NCBI GenBank assembly: GCA_009746045.1
Contig: RPFO01000595.1
Location: 1,534,123-1,576,622, forward strand
Direction of reading: 5' to 3'
DNA: 42,500 nt
Source: Mesostigma viride
Taxonomy: Eukaryota; Streptophyta; Mesostigmatophyceae; Mesostigmatales; Mesostigmataceae
Below the pieces are notes generated by a model that was not told the origin of the DNA, made no database searches, and was given only the letters and a program-made list of their open reading frames with translations. Both the position numbers and the translations under genes were made by a program. Positions 8,718-18,392 of the stretch are shown here, piece after piece. Numbering within the stretch: position 1 is the stretch's first letter; every line of letters starts with the position of its first letter.

Positions 8718-8994
8718 ATCGTTGATAAAGAAATAAACTACCCGCACTTTACCTGCCGCATATGACTTTACTGGAACACCACGTACGTTACTACAGCATT
8801 ACTCTAGTCTCCTACAGTGCATGCCGCAGGAACGTTGTCATGAGCAAAAAATAACATATGAGTGTCTCACAGGGAAATCCTCTCCAAAGTGCCACAAAGC
8901 CATAAAATTCCTGACAAAGAAAAAAAGAACAAGACAGAGCATCTGCCCAGACATCCAAGAACAATCTGCCCAGGCATCCAAGACACATTGCCGC
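8718..8994. other. Unassigned spacer
   Basis: Follows the end of the LINE tail. No coding pattern or repeat recognised. Confidence 0.4.
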
Positions 8995-9285
8995 CTACTG
9001 GGTGCCGATAAAGCGGTTAAACTGGCAATCTGTGGCAAAAATGTCGGCAGCGATGTAGTCCGATGCAGCGCCTGCAATTGCTTCCATGTGAGCGTCGCTG
9101 GCGAATGACTGGCCCATGCAGAACACCATGCACATCTCCGGTAGGCTTGAACTGCTTCAGCTGCAGGTTCAAAAAGTTCTTGCCCGGCCCTGAGCCACTC
9201 TCGATCCAAAACGCGGCTCGCACAAACTCCACTTCAACTGTCGCCAAATTGGGAACATGAACGCGCGTGCACGAGTCTTCTTGCG
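8995..9285 (-). pseudogene. C-terminal exon of a root-cap/VWD-like protein, frameshifted
   Basis: On the minus strand one frame reads VPNLATVEVEFVRAAFW, GPGKNFLNLQLKQF and GDVHGVL. After four extra bases (CATG, about 9114-9118), another frame continues GQSFASDAHMEAIAG, ADIFATDCQFNRFIG and stops at 8995-8997. The joined HGVLGQSF is the characteristic end of root-cap-type (PF06830-like) domains, which are extracellular in plants. The 4-base insertion breaks the frame. The more N-terminal pieces lie at 10800-11530 on the same strand. The family call is from remembered patterns. Confidence 0.45.
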
Positions 9286-10739
9286 GGAAATTGTGATCCC
9301 CGCGACGGCAGCTTATATACGGGTGACGGTCAGACCCACCAGGGGCTCCTGTGCGTCTCATTGCCGACCATATGTTCGGACGTGGTGTGATGACGGAAGA
9401 GGTCGGAAGAAGGGCGAGGGAACCAGAAAGAAAGAAGAGAGAATTAGAGGACGCCACATCTTCATGAAGTCATGCAAGCGCATGCATGCCAGGCGGACCA
9501 GCGACCTCTGTGCAGTACGTAGTTCCATGTCTGCAATATATGTCATGAGCAGCAGCTGATGCGGGACGTGGCGCGGCGAATATTTTCTGCGCGAAAAAAT
9601 TCGCGGCACCGGCCGCACCGTGAAAAGTGGGTGCTCCGTGCATGGGTGGCCACTTGCGGAAGTGGCCATGGCGACTGCGTGTCACGTGCCTTGAGTTACC
9701 GGAGGCACAAGCTTGGTGCTCACAATGTGCTGTGTGACGCAGTCATGTGCTTTATATTGACTCACTAGTACTGACGTTATTCTAAGCCAAACCAGCCATC
9801 ACAGCGACATCACAGCCCGAGTTCGGTTCCTCTCTAGCTCGCTGCAAGAAGCCAGCTGGTGAACATCTCCTGGTCGCTTGACGACAACCTGACGCCAGCC
9901 CAGCAGCAGCGATCAGTGGCCCGACTACATATCCGCCACAAGGCCACGTACCCCGAGAATTAAGCCCCAAGTGTACTGGGGGGCGGGGACTTTTATGTCA
10001 ACAAGAAGCTGTGGAAGCCCCACCGGGCTCCCCCGGGATATTAGGGCACTCAAGCTAGTTGACTATATGGGGGCAATCGATTATATGCATTACAGCACTT
10101 GAAATGATTTTAGCGCCCAGCCACGCTATAGTGACCTTCACTTAGCTCTGGCACCTTGTGGCCATCAGCTTGTGCCTTAGCCGACGTCTTGAGCCGGCAC
10201 CTCACCTTTGTAGCATAACCTATGCGTCAGCCTACCTATGGTATTGCACTTGTTGTATTGCACCCACAGTGTTGCGCCCCGCACTGGTCATGCTGCGGAG
10301 AGAGCGCTCTGTGGCCTGCCCGGCCCACTTGCGGCAGTGCATGAGAAGAGAAGCTAGGGCGCCCTCCCTCCTTCTCGCTGTGTATATAGGGTTGAAGGTT
10401 CCTTTACTCTGTAATTGGCACCCACGTGCATGACGCATGCATGCAGTCACGTGCTATCATAAATGAATTCATTTTAAGCCATAAAGATGGGCAATGGCCA
10501 ACCAGGTACGCCGTATATAGGGTGCCCCCAGACGTACTGAAGCATGATCTCGATCGGACACACGGTGGGTGCTAATTCAAACAATGATCTTGCAACCATG
10601 CATAATACATGTTGGCTATTATGAAACGCCCCCTAATCGCATAAAATGTCATCACAGAAGTCAAATATTACAGTCAACGTAGCAGCCCATACGTATATCA
10701 ACTTGGCCAGTGACTCACCCCGTTGACGATCACTGTCCC
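9286..10739. other. No confident gene; possible intron or spacer of the decayed gene
   Basis: No clear coding stretch on the minus strand links the two halves of the decayed gene. On the plus strand 9853-9963 reads coherently (VNISWSLDDNLTPAQQQRSV up to a stop), and after a stop GGGDFYVNKKLWKPHRAPPG follows, which may be a dead exon of an unknown gene. GTGTATATAGGG near 10380 is TATA-like. Confidence 0.3.
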
Positions 10740-10799
10740 TAGAGACGCCGCAAAAAAGGCACCTGCCGGCGCCGCCGCTTCCACTGAGCCCCCGGTCCT

Positions 10800-11530
10800 C
10801 TCGACCCGCCATCAAGGCCACCTGCCGTCCATCCACGTGTGCGTGTCCTGTCGCCCAGGGATGATCGACCCCCGCACTTGCCGTCTGAGCCACGGCGCCC
10901 CATAAACTGCGCGTTCACGTGCAGCAGCTGCTTGTCGCTCACGATGCAACTTAGCTGCTGCCAGCCTCGCCATTGAAGTCAAACTTGTCCCCGCGAGCGG
11001 TCGTGAAGTGCTAGGGTCCGGAAGTGGCGGATGAGAGGAGCTAAGCAAGGACAGCTTCAATTTGCCCGATGACCTGGACAACCCCCACCGCGACGCCAAA
11101 GTAGTTAAGTGCAAGGACAAGTGCAAAGCCCAGAGATGCCAGCAGCTCAACCAGGTCCACACCGCTCAGCATGTCATCCACGTATAAAGCCGGAATGTGA
11201 GTGCAATGCTGGTAGGTGGAACGGATTGCAGCACTGAGGTGCCACCTCCTTGTAACATGCAGTCCGTGACACTTCCCGGCACGATCTCCCGTCAGACAAC
11301 AGTCTCTACCTTGCAGCATGTTCAAGTATAGGCCGCGACCGCGGCCGCAAACGCCGGTAGGTCAAGCTCAGACACGGCGGAGCAGTTGATGACAGTGATG
11401 CTGATTGTTGAGGCCTGCAAAGACATGTCCTTGGTACATGTGGCAATGCTCTGCGTTGCTGCCGCAAGCTCGGGGTCGACGTTCAGGATGCATTCCGGGT
11501 TGGAGAACTTAGCTGCATGTAGGGAAGATG
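10800..11530 (-). pseudogene. VWD-like domain remnant of a decayed extracellular-type protein
   Basis: On the minus strand around 11022 the frame reads GP, a stop, then HFTTARGDKFDFNGEAG. This is the GDPHF...FDF.GE opening of VWD-like domains, with the Asp of GDPH lost and a stop in its place. A frame change follows, then SCIVSDKQLLHVNAQFMG, and after another shift TWMD and VALMAG. Upstream, 11322-11530 reads FSNPECILNVDPELAAATQS and ISITVINCSAVSELDLP before a stop at 11322-11324, perhaps an earlier exon. There are several disruptions, so this is called a pseudogene; introns may explain some of them. With 8995-9285 it forms one decayed minus-strand gene. Confidence 0.45.
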
Positions 11531-12584
11531 CATGTCAGGGGATCGTGCACGGAGACTGAACGCGGGCTTCAGCAAGTAAGCGGCAAGATGGCACCCATCC
11601 TTATTCCCGGGTCGCAACTCATCACGAATGACCAGGATCGAAAAGAGGAAGAATGCTCAAGGTACCTCCTGCACATCACTGCGATGACATTTCACTATAA
11701 TAACTCTATACTAGTAACTCATTGGAGGCCATGGAGTTAGGAAACCAACCAGATACACTAGTTTGTTACAAATACGTGCCTGCCCATAAAAGGCGGCAAG
11801 CTCATAAAACACAGTTTTCAGCTGAGAAATTCGTTCACTAGCTCCAGCCCGCTGGCATGGCAGCAAAGTCCTACTGCAGTGGGTGGGTGGGTGGGAAGCT
11901 GCAAGGAGGACGCCCCCCCTCCCTTCCACCGCCCTTAGTACAACGCTAGCTCCACAACCGGAGTACGGATGAGGGCCTTAAAGTTAAGGCCGGTAAGTAT
12001 ATGGTAAGTCGCCTACGGAAAGGGGTGTATGCCACAAAATTATTCTGGCACCAATACACCCCTTCCGTCCTTTCTTACATGACACCGCCGGTACCCCTAA
12101 ATCAGGTGCCGCACACCTAACATTAGATAGGCACCACCGGCCCTAGCTCCTATTCCCTATTCCCATTCCGTCATTTTTACTAGGTCGTTTTTCAGGTCGG
12201 GGGGTAAAATCCTCACATTAGATAGGAGACTATCTAATCGGCTGGCTGCCCTTCCCCTTGAGCCCCTTTGTCGTTCAAATATAATACGAGCATAAGCTCA
12301 CCAAAATTATTTCACTAGAAGAAAATGTATAAGTTAAAATTTACCCAAGCCGCACGGAATCTTACCCAGCAACTACTTGCATCCGTGATATATACTTGAC
12401 ATGCGAAATTATACCAAAGTCCGTCATCGTGGCCTTTGAACGCATCACAAGGTAGCCATGGCTGACGGCGGAGCTCATAACTTTCACGTTTGAGCACCGA
12501 ATTTAGTCGTGAATATCACAATCGCTTCGTCTTTCTAAGACGCACATGCTGATATAATTTTCCGACGCTATTACGCAATATACG
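11531..12584. other. Unassigned; includes two small inverted repeats
   Basis: There is an imperfect inverted repeat with 14-15-base arms at 12016-12030 and 12054-12067 (core AAGGGGTGTAT). A second pair, ATTAGATAG/CTATCTAAT, lies near 12218-12240. These may be non-autonomous DNA transposon remains, but no ends or target duplications could be shown. The last few hundred bases may be the 5' UTR of the retroelement that follows. Confidence 0.35.
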
Positions 12585-13451
12585 ATGAGCAAACGCCCAT
12601 CGACGCAACGCAGCCTGACGGCTGCGCTCGGCAATGAAAATACGTCTGCAGCTCCGGCTGCAGCTTCGCCATCAGGTCCGGCAGGCGGCAGTGACACTAG
12701 TCGCGCACTGGTAGTCGCACCGCACCCTCCCGGGCTTCATGCCTTGCCCTCAGCCTCGCCTGAGCCCAAACGCAGCCGCCCAACCGAACCTAGCTGGTCT
12801 GAGTACGACTTTGACGTTGACGAATTATTTTCAATCTTCGACGTCAACAGACCCGGCTATTTCGACAGGGCACCTATCCGGATCCTGGAGCTTTTGTTTT
12901 ATGGGTCGTATGCCTCCCTTTTCGACCTGTGCCAGCGCCTCCAGCGCCATAAATGCTTCTGCAGCCAGTCTGACGGCCAGTTCCAGCCTCGTGCACCTGA
13001 CCTGTCTGGCTGGACGCGACCGCGCCTTCAGCTTGCCGCCCTCTTTTCCATCCTTCAGCGCAGTGCCATTGACGTCTGGCGCCCCATCCCCCTGACCGAA
13101 TCCGCCCTCCTCCTCCACCTCAACGAAGCCCTCTCACAGCACGTGACGCCCCTAGCTGCAGATGTGGCAGCTGTGAGTCGCACGCTGGCTGCTGAGCTCC
13201 CCACCATCCCCACCGCCACCGCCACCCTCCTCGCCTCCTCCACCGCCACCCCCCCCACCTCCGACGCCATCACCGCCCAGCTCCGTGAAATCGACCAGCG
13301 TCTTAAAGACAATGCAATCGCCATCGAGGTCCTGCAGAACACCGCCGGCCTCACCGCCCAGGCGGTGAAGGACATTGCCGCCAAGCCAGCCCCTGCTGGC
13401 CTGGCCGGCGAAGCTCCTCCCATCACTGACGACCTGGGCGGACATGCTTAA
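12585..13451 (+). CDS. ORF1-like protein, N-terminal part (frameshifted)
   Basis: 288 residues. A Ser/Ala/Pro-rich N-terminus leads into a conserved-looking segment (FDVNRPGYF, ILELLFYGSYASLFDLCQRL) that is also found, diverged, in copy 2. Then a long Ala/Thr-rich helical stretch (ITAQLREIDQRLKDNAIAIE) likely forms a coiled coil. Relative to copy 2 there are 4 extra bases at about 13425 (ATCACTGACGACC against ATCACCACC), which send the frame to a stop at 13449-13451. The protein would otherwise continue in the frame of 13375-13974. Confidence 0.65.
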   Translation: MSKRPSTQRSLTAALGNENTSAAPAAASPSGPAGGSDTSRALVVAPHPPGLHALPSASPEPKRSRPTEPSWSEYDFDVDELFSIFDVNRPGYFDRAPIRILELLFYGSYASLFDLCQRLQRHKCFCSQSDGQFQPRAPDLSGWTRPRLQLAALFSILQRSAIDVWRPIPLTESALLLHLNEALSQHVTPLAADVAAVSRTLAAELPTIPTATATLLASSTATPPTSDAITAQLREIDQRLKDNAIAIEVLQNTAGLTAQAVKDIAAKPAPAGLAGEAPPITDDLGGHA

Positions 13452-13974
13452 GCAGCACACCACCTCCACCACCTCCGCCGTCGCAGCACAGCTCCAGCGG
13501 CAGACGCTTGACCTCCGCGAGGAGGCCGAGCTCGCCAAGCGCAGCCTTAACGTCATTGTCAAGAACCTCGACATGGAGGAAGGTGAGAATTCCGAGAAGC
13601 TTGCACGTGCGTTTGAGAGAGAAATTCTTAGTCGCATGGGCCTTACTGGTGAGATCGACCTGGTCGCCCACCGCCTTCCCCGCGCGCGGGGTAAGGCAGG
13701 GCCGCCCCCGCTCCTTCTCACCTTTAAGACCCCGGCGGACAAGATTTCTTTTCTCCGACGCCGCAAGCGGCTCGAGAAGACTCTCTTGACCCTTGACGAC
13801 GACTTGACCCTGGCGCAGCAACAACGGCGACGGGAGCTATGGCCGACCTACCTCCAGCTCCGGCAGACCAAGGCGGGGCAGCCGGTGTACTGGAAGGGGG
13901 CGGCCATCTACGTCGGCCACAAGCCCTGGCAGGCGACCCCCGCGGCCCCAACGACTCCAGACGCCCCAGCTTAG
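13375..13974 (+). CDS. ORF1-like protein, coiled-coil/RRM/C-terminal domain part
   Basis: Useful sequence begins near 13430 (TTWADML). A coiled coil (LQRQTLDLREEAELAKRS) is followed by NVIVKNLDMEEGE, then PLLLTFKTPADKISFLRRRK, the layout of the RRM fold of L1 ORF1 proteins (Transposase_22 type). DDDLTLAQQQRRRELWP and VYWKGAAIYV fit the small C-terminal domain. Such proteins trimerise and bind retroelement RNA. The ATG at 13375 belongs to the overlapping upstream frame and is unlikely to be a true start. Confidence 0.65.
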   Translation: MPPSQPLLAWPAKLLPSLTTWADMLKQHTTSTTSAVAAQLQRQTLDLREEAELAKRSLNVIVKNLDMEEGENSEKLARAFEREILSRMGLTGEIDLVAHRLPRARGKAGPPPLLLTFKTPADKISFLRRRKRLEKTLLTLDDDLTLAQQQRRRELWPTYLQLRQTKAGQPVYWKGAAIYVGHKPWQATPAAPTTPDAPA

Positions 13975-14404
13975 TTAGGGGAATACAGCAGTAGTAGTGT
14001 AGAATAGATAGACCGTGGCCATGTACATGTACGCCTCCTAGAGGCACTATCCTAGCTAAGCCCCGCGCTTTATTTAATCATGTACATGTGTGCCTATGAT
14101 GTGCCACACTCCAGATGATGCCTAGCTTTATTTAGTTAGGTTGTGCCCATGCAGGGAGTAACTCTCTGCTGAGACGCCATGCCCTAGCTTCTTTGTGTAG
14201 CTATGCTGATCTCCCCCCCCATGACAGGCTCCCCCTTCGCTGGGCATAGCTTGAAGATCATGGGGATGCAAGTGCCCTGGTGCACCTAGAGCAAGGGTCC
14301 TTTACATCCCCACCCTTGCAGGAAGTAGCTTAGGATGTATGATAGGCCATATGCCCCCTCTCAAGGGCTATGTGCTACATATACTCCCAACGGAGTTATG
14401 TTAC
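13975..14404 (+). other. 3' UTR of the ORF1-only element, copy 1
   Basis: About 420 bases closely similar to 25593-26050, including the blocks CATGTACATGTACGCCTCC and GGCTATGTGCTACATATACT. Both copies end in GAGTTATGTT before different short microsatellites. Confidence 0.65.
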
Positions 14405-14424
14405 AATTCAATTCAATTCAATTC

Positions 14425-15914
14425 CGCAAAGCAGCTCTTCAGCTATTTGATTATAATAGCAGCTGAGTGGGCAGCGTGCCTACGTGCATGGTGGGCAGTA
14501 CTCTACCGAATCTTTGATTTAGCGTGCAGATAAGAATGAAAAGGGGCCTCTATAGCTACTACTACAAGCCGGCAGGGCATGCAGGGGGCAACATACCCAG
14601 GCAGCTTCCGAATCCATTGCTGGCATCCGCGACTACTAGGCGATCGACGCAGTGAGGCTGCTCGGCGCTGCAGCCAAGGTCAACGGGCGTGCATAGAATT
14701 TGTGGTCCCAGGGACTAGTTGCAGGCTGTCGTCAACACACCGCTCTGGCACCCCACAATTAAATGTACAGTGTACAGTGCACAGTGTGCAGTCTCACCAG
14801 CAGAGGATGCACGTTTCCAGGGATGCCGGGTATCCCCACAATTCAAGGAAACGACATCAAAATGCAAAAAAAGGGAATGCGAGGTGAGTATGTGCGATGG
14901 CGTGACGGTTGCAAGAGATGAGCAGTAAAACCCGGCAAAGGTCCAGCCTGCACGTACAAATCAACTCTGACAAGCAGCAAATCACCCGGGCCCTCAGTTC
15001 TTCCATGCACTTCTGTTTGAGTTATCATCCCCCTCTAAGCGCCATGCAAACTGTCGTTTATTTGTACACTTTTAATTGACAGTGTCCTTTGATGCAGCCC
15101 GTGAGCCTGGAACACACAATGATGCAACAGTGCGTGGAAAAACCATGCTACGGCCATCACCTGACCACAATTGCTTGTTTGTGTCTCTCAAATTATCTTC
15201 CTACTTGCTTGATATTCTCTTAATTCTCGACTAATAAGAGTCTGTGAGGATAGCCTCTGTCGGTCCCCCCCCCTCCCCGGCCCGATCGAACGCGAGACAA
15301 TAGGCAGCTTCATCCATGAATTAAGTGATCCCGCTCCCCAACCCCCCGTAACCCGGCTAAATGTCACAGCACGCGTGCACATCTAGAATGGGCACCCATT
15401 TTGGGTACAGATCAGTCATCCAACTTAGATGACCGTGTGCTAGCTCGATGCATGAGGCACTGACAGGCCGGGGGGGCGTCCAAGTACAACCAGTAGCGCG
15501 GCCCGGCCCATGCATCACATGTCTACACTGCGGTCTTGCTTGTGTGACTCTCCAATGTGACCTGCTTGTGTGACTCCAATGACATCTGAACTCAGTACAC
15601 CGGAGGCAATTGCGGGGCCGACCGCAGAGGTCTTCAGTGCTTGATAAATTATTAGTGCAGTTAATTGCCCGAAATGCCACCCCACCCCCGACCTCATGCA
15701 GCACTGCTTGCCATCTACTTTGTCATCCATGCCATGGGCAGGCACTTTAGTTTATGAGCGGGCACCATGGGCGGGCGCCATGGGCAGGCACCATGGGCGG
15801 CCGCTGGGATATCATAAGGATTCCTGTTTAACACTTTTAAAAAATAAATCACTTCATTCAAATGACAACATTCCCAGGGCGCTGCTATTCCAAGGTTACC
15901 TGGCCTAGCTATGA
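14425..15914. other. Unassigned spacer
   Basis: No gene seen. There are short local repeats: TGTACAG-like repeats near 14763-14790, and GGGC(A/G)GGCACCATG repeats at about 15735-15800. Confidence 0.35.
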
Positions 15915-16137
15915 GGCCGGATATATCATACAACAAGAAAATGTGATCGACGTAAATCAGCAGGATAATGCATGGTGCGTCCTGGGCTGCGTGTTTTTTG
16001 GATCACACGCCTCGCTTGTTGAATTGTGCAAGCAGCTCTTCAACCGAGTACGTCGCCTCTTTGATCCCCACCTGAATCGCGTCTCCTCTTTCGACCACTT
16101 TCCCGGCCAGCCTCCGCCGCCCCCACCTCCAGGAATA
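15915..16137 (+). pseudogene. 5' part of ORF1-only element copy 2, cut by the LTR element
   Basis: The frame reads IDVNQQDN, VLGCVFFGSHASLVELCKQL, corresponding to FDVNRPGY, ILELLFYGSYASLFDLCQRL of copy 1 at roughly 40 percent identity by eye. It ends at GAATA (16133-16137), the target duplication of the LTR element. Placing 24628 onward after GAATA gives HLQEYALFSLLGRS, which aligns with RLQLAALFSILQRS of copy 1. That frame differs from the frame further upstream, so a frameshift lies between. Confidence 0.6.
16133..16137. repeat. Target site duplication, left copy (GAATA)
   Basis: Five bases directly before the left LTR, repeated at 24623-24627 directly after the right LTR. Confidence 0.85.
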
Positions 16138-16780
16138 AGTTAGAAAGAGCTCCCAACGGGTGTGAGCTCTTGGTCTTTCACAGCGCGTCTTAGCCAATGT
16201 TGCAAGGCAGCAACCTTAAATCTGTTCACCAGGCCACGACCACAATGGGCACTTCCACGACCAAAGTGGCACCCACGGTTCGTGCTTTCCGAGATAGCTG
16301 GTCATCCCCCATGACCAAGCTATATCTTTGCGTTGTTCCTCGTTCCCATCGGTGTGACGAGGCACGTGCAGGCGTGCAAGCAAATCCTCAACGTCCACTG
16401 GCATCAGTGCAGAGCCAGGACGAACTGGATTTGCCTAGACTCTGCAACCTAGGAAGTACAGGACCTGTCACAAGCCTGCAAGGCCTAGTATCCTTGCAGC
16501 CCTGTGCCAGCTCCAGTACCCTACTAGTCACAGGCTGCTGCTCCTCCTGGCTACGTGGACCACAGTCACGTGATAGACAGGCTAAGCCTGTGCAGGCACG
16601 GCCTGCCACGTGTCCTGTCCACTACACCAGAGGACTGCACCCTAGTCGGCCACGGACGGCTAGGACTTCGGGACTTGATATCTTTCTCGTCCCTTGTCTG
16701 TTTCAGGCGGTCAGCACGGCGTTGGAAAGGTCTTTCCAAACTGCATCCACTTAGCATATTGGTTGCCCAAAATGCTAACT
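16138..16780 (-). repeat. 3' LTR (left)
   Basis: Exact ends are set because the bases just outside differ between the two LTRs. Termini are AGTTAG and CTAACT, a 6-base inverted repeat, not TG and CA. Short frames inside are accidental. Confidence 0.88.
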
Positions 16781-16804
16781 CCAACCCTTTCTTCTTTTGG
16801 AGCT
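16781..16804 (-). other. Polypurine tract next to the 3' LTR
   Basis: On the minus strand AAAAGAAGAAAGGG lies a few bases upstream of the 3' LTR, the expected place and composition for plus-strand DNA priming. Confidence 0.65.
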
Positions 16805-17789
16805 GGACCAGCTTGAAACAAGCCTAACCTTGCTTGTGCCCACTCAGCCACAGACCGCTTGGTCCCTTGGGGTTGATCAGACCTGATAGGGCCCAGGGTC
16901 CTGCCTCCTTTTGGGAAACAACATATACGCCCTTGGACCAGGCTAGGTGTACTGGCCAGTGAATCAGAGGTCACCCCAGGTTATCCCCTGACCCCTTGGT
17001 CAGCTCCCAACCTTTCCTTGGGAACTTGGTGTTAGATTAAAGTCAAGGCACATTACCTAGTCCAATGGCTGGGATTAAAGGATGCCAAGAACGTATTATT
17101 GTGAGTTCCTGATCTTTCACAGTTATCACAGGCGCCCGTTCTTATGGCGCCCGCCTTGGCCAGCCTTTCCCTTTTATGCTCAAAGAGACTCAGGTAGCAC
17201 CTACAAATACTGCCTTATTGGGGAGCCCATGTCTTCACTGGGTGTTAAGCCCAGGAATCACTCATGCCAGGCTGTGGCTCTGCTGGGGAATTGAACCCCA
17301 CCCCAACCTCCAGGTTTATAGGTGACCTGGAACTTTACACAAGAGAAACATTACAACCATGAGAACAACATGAGAATGACATGACATGATTATGTTTTAT
17401 TCAAGCATATATAACCCAGAATGTGGCTCCCTGGCAACCATGTTCCACATGGTCACACAACCAGGTTCTTTATTAGCAACAGGTTGGAAACAAGCACTAG
17501 AAAACATATATACAGCAACCTGTAAGAACCAGCATTCGGGTTGCCCTTGCATGGCCTAACTGTTTGAGGCCAAAGGCGTCGACTTAAGTCCTGGCGACTC
17601 TTCTGAACCCCATGGGGAGGGCCAGGCATGATTCTCAGCTGGTAGGAGTGACATTCCACACCAACTCCTGTCCAGGAGGGTGTACCTAACCCTGAAGGAC
17701 CGGCTGTCAACCAGTAAGCACCAGTCACCACTTGGTACTTTGGTCAAGCAGCCCACTGGGGACACCCAAGCTGAAGCAAGGCCTGGTCT
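16805..17789 (-). other. Non-coding region between RNase H and the 3' LTR
   Basis: About 1 kb inside the LTR element without a recognisable coding frame on either strand. Confidence 0.5.
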
Positions 17790-18392
17790 CTATGGCCGCC
17801 CGTGTAAGGGGTCCATGAGCCCACGGAGCAGGGGGTACTGCCTCTCCGCCTTCTCCTCCAGCTTGGTGAGGGCATCTGCAGGGTTGTCCACACCAGGCAC
17901 ATGTTCAATGTGAGCTAGGTAGGACATCTCCTTGAGCAACAAGTAGTCAAGGTCCCTGCTCCTGGCCAGCTGCCTGTGCACAAATTGCACCATGCCCATG
18001 CTATCAGTCCTCACCAGTGTGTGCAGCTGCAACCTACAGGAAGCCACTTGACATAGCTGGTAGAAGAGCTCCCTCAAGTAAAGAGCAGTATGCAGCCCTT
18101 CACAGATTGCCCTGCACTCAGCAATATCACTGCTGGGTGTAACCCTGTTCTGCAACCGACTGTACCAGGTAACAAGTGAGGTGTGATCTTGCTCCAGGGT
18201 AACTAATGCTGCTGCCCTGCCCCTGACCTCTGTGACCTTCCTATTATCCATAGAACTGTCCACATAGAGAACCATGTCAAGGGGCTTGTACAAATCCACA
18301 GGACCCAGTATGAGAGGGGGAGACATCATGACAGCCTGCACCACACTCTCAGCACCCACCTCAACCAGCTGGGAATCAGTAAGTCGACTCAA
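17790..18392 (-). CDS. RNase H domain of the copia-type element
   Basis: Copia-type RNase H motifs: MVLYVDSSMD, SSDIAECRAI, LVRTDSMGMVQFVH, HIEHVPGVDNPADALTK. The domain follows RT on the same strand but one base out of frame. At 18396-18402 the RT frame runs PD then into TGA, whereas the other frame gives LAGLSRLTDSQ, as expected after CAPD in copia elements. A single missing base explains it. It would degrade the RNA strand during replication. Confidence 0.8.
   Translation of the reverse strand: MSRLTDSQLVEVGAESVVQAVMMSPPLILGPVDLYKPLDMVLYVDSSMDNRKVTEVRGRAAALVTLEQDHTSLVTWYSRLQNRVTPSSDIAECRAICEGLHTALYLRELFYQLCQVASCRLQLHTLVRTDSMGMVQFVHRQLARSRDLDYLLLKEMSYLAHIEHVPGVDNPADALTKLEEKAERQYPLLRGLMDPLHGRP

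Larger units (their letters stand above)
12585..14424 (+). mobile_element. L1-ORF1-type non-LTR element without ORF2, copy 1
   Basis: An ORF1-like coding region (12585-13974, broken by a 4-base insertion) is followed by about 420 bases of 3' UTR and a short AATTC microsatellite (14405-14424) serving as tail. No reverse transcriptase or endonuclease lies between the ORF1 stop and the tail. The 3' half is closely matched at 24750-26050, which shows the element's right end. The 5' end could not be fixed. Confidence 0.7.

Noticed and set aside
10003-10600. Possible solo LTR starting after a G-rich tract at 9980
   Set aside because: No second copy, no target duplication and no clear right end could be found.
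11041-11325. YVDD motif on the minus strand as a reverse transcriptase
   Set aside because: No other RT block nearby; the region belongs with the decayed VWD/root-cap-like gene or its introns.
16197-16827. ORFs of 90-185 codons inside the LTR
   Set aside because: Present in both LTRs but in unequal lengths, with no motif; chance frames.
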